Origin: Roseburia sp.
Lineage (GTDB): Bacteria > Bacillota > Clostridia > Lachnospirales > Lachnospiraceae
Length of the DNA: 49,673 bases
Direction of reading: 5' to 3'
Assembly (NCBI GenBank): GCA_017937095.1
Contig: JAGBEG010000012.1
Span: forward strand, 232,101 to 281,773
Shown here: piece by piece, positions 49,624 to 49,673 of the stretch
Layout: each line of letters opens with the position of its first letter
How positions within the stretch are numbered: position 1 is the stretch's first letter
Notes under the pieces: generated by a model
Database searches by the model: none
Told to the model about the DNA's origin: nothing
The model's input: only the letters and a program-made list of their open reading frames with translations
Program-made: the position numbers and the translations under genes

Positions 49624-49673
49624 TGCCCAGTTCCGGAATCGAACCAGAGACACGAGGATTTTCAGTCCTCTGC
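49624..49673 (-). tRNA. tRNA-Phe (anticodon GAA), 5' part beyond the window
   Basis: Fifty bases of the 3' part: anticodon arm GAGGA-CTGAAAA-TCCTC with anticodon GAA, T arm TCTGG-TTCGATT-CCGGA and acceptor strand ACTGGGC with discriminator A. The D arm and 5' acceptor strand lie past the right edge. It precedes tRNA-Lys by 24 bases in the same transcript. Confidence 0.93.

Overview
The window looks like chromosome from an anaerobic gut-type Clostridia, most likely Lachnospiraceae. The evidence is mixed GC content with AGGAGG-type ribosome binding sites, many MATE exporters, Bce-type ABC/two-component modules, a GntP/IlvD sugar-acid cluster, a glycyl-radical-activase-like radical SAM protein, BMP-type nucleoside transport, and no oxygen-dependent metabolism. 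The species cannot be fixed from the sequence alone.

Left part (1-10.8 kb): an FtsX-type ABC exporter (cut by the window edge) diverges from a TetR regulator. Next is an Abi_2/HEPN abortive-infection gene followed by a short promoter-plus-two-hairpin RNA candidate. A six-gene minus-strand operon follows: amidohydrolase/deaminase, BMP lipoprotein, dual ATPase, two permeases and an Amt-PII fusion. It reads as a nitrogen-scavenging unit that imports nucleosides or nucleobases, releases ammonia by deamination, and handles ammonium by Amt with its own PII domain. A PucR-type regulator diverges from it, and an intrinsic terminator sits in the operon leader.

Middle (12.4-34.9 kb), almost all minus strand: a BceAB-like transporter with a DUF4003 gene and a 37-residue membrane peptide; a YtrA/YtrB-type GntR-ABC operon; a sugar-acid cluster (FadR-type regulator, GntP permease, IlvD/Edd dehydratase, MATE exporter, and a small gene broken by an in-frame TGA); an orphan Bce-type two-component system; DAHP synthase behind a perfect 20-bp palindrome; a radical SAM protein paired with a four-cysteine anchored protein; a MATE exporter; a GH2 beta-galactosidase; and a MarR-MATE operon whose promoter overlaps two operator copies.

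Right part (35-49.7 kb): a second Abi_2/HEPN gene behind a leader terminator; a truncated AAA/DUF4143 pseudogene; a nitrilase-MFS-amidase cluster with a LysR regulator broken by one ochre codon; a relic of a mazG-like promoter and start region that matches the intact mazG-like gene 7.5 kb downstream; CPBP protease, VOC protein and a complete BceRSAB-like module; a lipoprotein gene flanked by two tandem-repeat arrays (8 mini-hairpins and 17 x 18 bp); the MazG-like pyrophosphohydrolase; tRNA-Lys; and a partial tRNA-Phe.

Recurrent themes are several leader-located intrinsic terminators, a shared CTTACA-N4-TGTNAG element at both Bce-like operons, and three genes in different stages of decay. The two truncated minus-strand genes on either side of the nitrilase cluster suggest that cluster was acquired by replacing older DNA.
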